Positions 63,360 through 64,000 of a DNA stretch of 64,000 nt are shown piece by piece (within the stretch, counting starts at the first letter, position 1; each line of letters begins with the position of its first letter). The stretch is from Pusillimonas noertemannii (GTDB taxonomy: Bacteria > Pseudomonadota > Gammaproteobacteria > Burkholderiales > Burkholderiaceae_B). A program made the translations under genes and the position numbers. The stretch lies in assembly GCF_003096595.1 (NCBI RefSeq), contig NZ_QEKO01000002.1, forward strand, positions 683,064 to 747,063, read 5' to 3'. The notes under the pieces were generated by a model, which saw nothing but the letters and a program-made list of their open reading frames with translations, was not told the origin of the DNA and did no database searches.

Positions 63360-64000
63360 AAGTAATACTTGCCCTCGCGGCGGTCGCGGCCTGGCTGCTG
63401 CTGACCTGGTTCACCCTGCTCAGGCCTTCGGCACGTCAGGCCCGTGCCGCCTCAACCGCCGGCACGCCCAGCGTTCCGGCCGGCGCAAGCACCGCCGTCG
63501 TCTATGCCAGCCAGACGGGCACCGCCATCGAACTGGCCCAACGCACCGCCCAGGCCTTGGGTGACAGGGCCGTGCTGCTGCCCATCGACCGCGTCGCGCC
63601 CGAGCAACTGCTTGCCTATGAGCAGGTCCTGTTCATCGCCAGCACCTACGGCGAGGGCGACGCGCCCGACATGGCCCATGCCTTCCATGAACGGATGCTG
63701 GCCGACGATGCTGCGCGCGCGACCGACTCCGCCGGCTCCAGCGGCCGCGCCGATCCTGTCGACAGGGCCCGGGTCGACGAGGCCCCCTTCGCCGGCCTGC
63801 GGGCAGGCATACTGGCCCTGGGTGACAGCAGCTACAGCCAGTTCTGCGGCTTCGGCATGGCGCTGGAAAGCTGGCTGAAGCGCCGGGGCGCGACCCTGCT
63901 GTTCGACACCATACGCGTCGACCGCGCAGACCCGCGCGCACTGGATGCCTGGAGCGAACAGCTTTCGCTGCTTTTCCAGGCGCGGCTGGACACCGGCATG
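63350..64000 (+). CDS. Flavodoxin-domain reductase (N-terminal part; cut by window edge)
   Basis: The open frame from ATG 63350 runs to the window end (217 residues). A transmembrane helix (about 4-24) is followed by a flavodoxin domain with FMN motifs YASQTGTAIELAQRTA (about 51-66), STYGEGDAPDMAHAF near 96 and LALGDSSYSQFCGFG near 155. It is likely a membrane-anchored sulfite-reductase/cytochrome P450-reductase-like protein. It would pass electrons from NADPH to the PepSY/ApbE system. Confidence 0.85.
   Translation, partial: MSLEVILALAAVAAWLLLTWFTLLRPSARQARAASTAGTPSVPAGASTAVVYASQTGTAIELAQRTAQALGDRAVLLPIDRVAPEQLLAYEQVLFIASTYGEGDAPDMAHAFHERMLADDAARATDSAGSSGRADPVDRARVDEAPFAGLRAGILALGDSSYSQFCGFGMALESWLKRRGATLLFDTIRVDRADPRALDAWSEQLSLLFQARLDTGM

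Overview
The window is high-GC, gene-dense DNA from a betaproteobacterium, most likely Alcaligenaceae (Bordetella/Achromobacter/Pusillimonas-like). The placement is inferred from gene content: a caa3-type oxidase operon with DUF2970 and DUF2909 proteins, a PhaM-like protein, a DUF3717 protein, RpoH under a CIRCE element, and many tripartite-independent HAAT-type substrate-binding proteins. No rRNA, tRNA, CRISPR array or complete insertion sequence was seen. Functional calls come from motifs read by eye; no database search was run.

Layout. 1-5.4 kb: an aromatic meta-cleavage operon (two-domain extradiol dioxygenase, FAA-hydrolase-family protein, IclR regulator, FAD phenol-type hydroxylase, MhpD-type hydratase). 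5.5-10 kb: PhnB-like VOC protein, a DMT exporter divergent from a MarR regulator with two clear operators, a LysR regulator, a VanA-type Rieske oxygenase and an EthD-like protein. 10-14 kb: a Fur-box-controlled divergent pair, TonB siderophore receptor and PepSY membrane protein. 14-22.5 kb: small membrane protein, SDR-DoxX fusion, DUF2269 protein, an HTH-citrate synthase-like protein divergent from a cupin, an exported methyltransferase-like protein, a metallo-beta-lactamase lactonase-like enzyme with a substrate-binding protein, and a lytic transglycosylase.

22.5-34.8 kb: an FNR-like-box CBS protein, a His/Arg-rich lipoprotein, then a second catabolic island: TetR regulator, NicX-like ring-opening dioxygenase, alpha/beta hydrolase, a full HAAT ABC transporter, IclR regulator, a second Rieske oxygenase and an orphan substrate-binding protein. 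The likely logic is uptake of a (possibly N-heterocyclic) aromatic, hydroxylation, ring opening and deformylation. The substrate is unknown. 34.8-42.9 kb: a yybP-ykoY manganese riboswitch with a TerC protein, a deaminase, a degenerate HTH antitoxin, an RluE-type pseudouridine synthase, a DMT exporter, an alpha/beta hydrolase, a ParDE toxin-antitoxin pair, GlmS and an AsnC/Lrp regulator.

42.8-50.1 kb is a mostly minus-strand block: PhaM-like protein, GlmU, MFS exporter, UDP-glucose dehydrogenase and glycosyltransferase, plus DUF3717 and Nudix proteins. 50.2-59 kb is the cytochrome oxidase operon (CtaC with fused cytochrome c, CtaD, a 36-residue protein, DUF2970, CtaE, DUF2909, SURF1, SCO-like, CtaA, CtaB, SCO1). 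It contains a 160-bp palindromic element with 20-bp terminal inverted repeats and has no CtaG/Cox11. 59-60.3 kb holds rpoH with a sigma-E-like promoter abutting a perfect CIRCE element, and a possible C-rich 3' small RNA. 60.3-64 kb is a Fur-box-led operon (PepSY, DUF2271, DUF4198, ApbE, flavodoxin-domain reductase cut by the window edge), probably for flavin-based iron reduction at the membrane.
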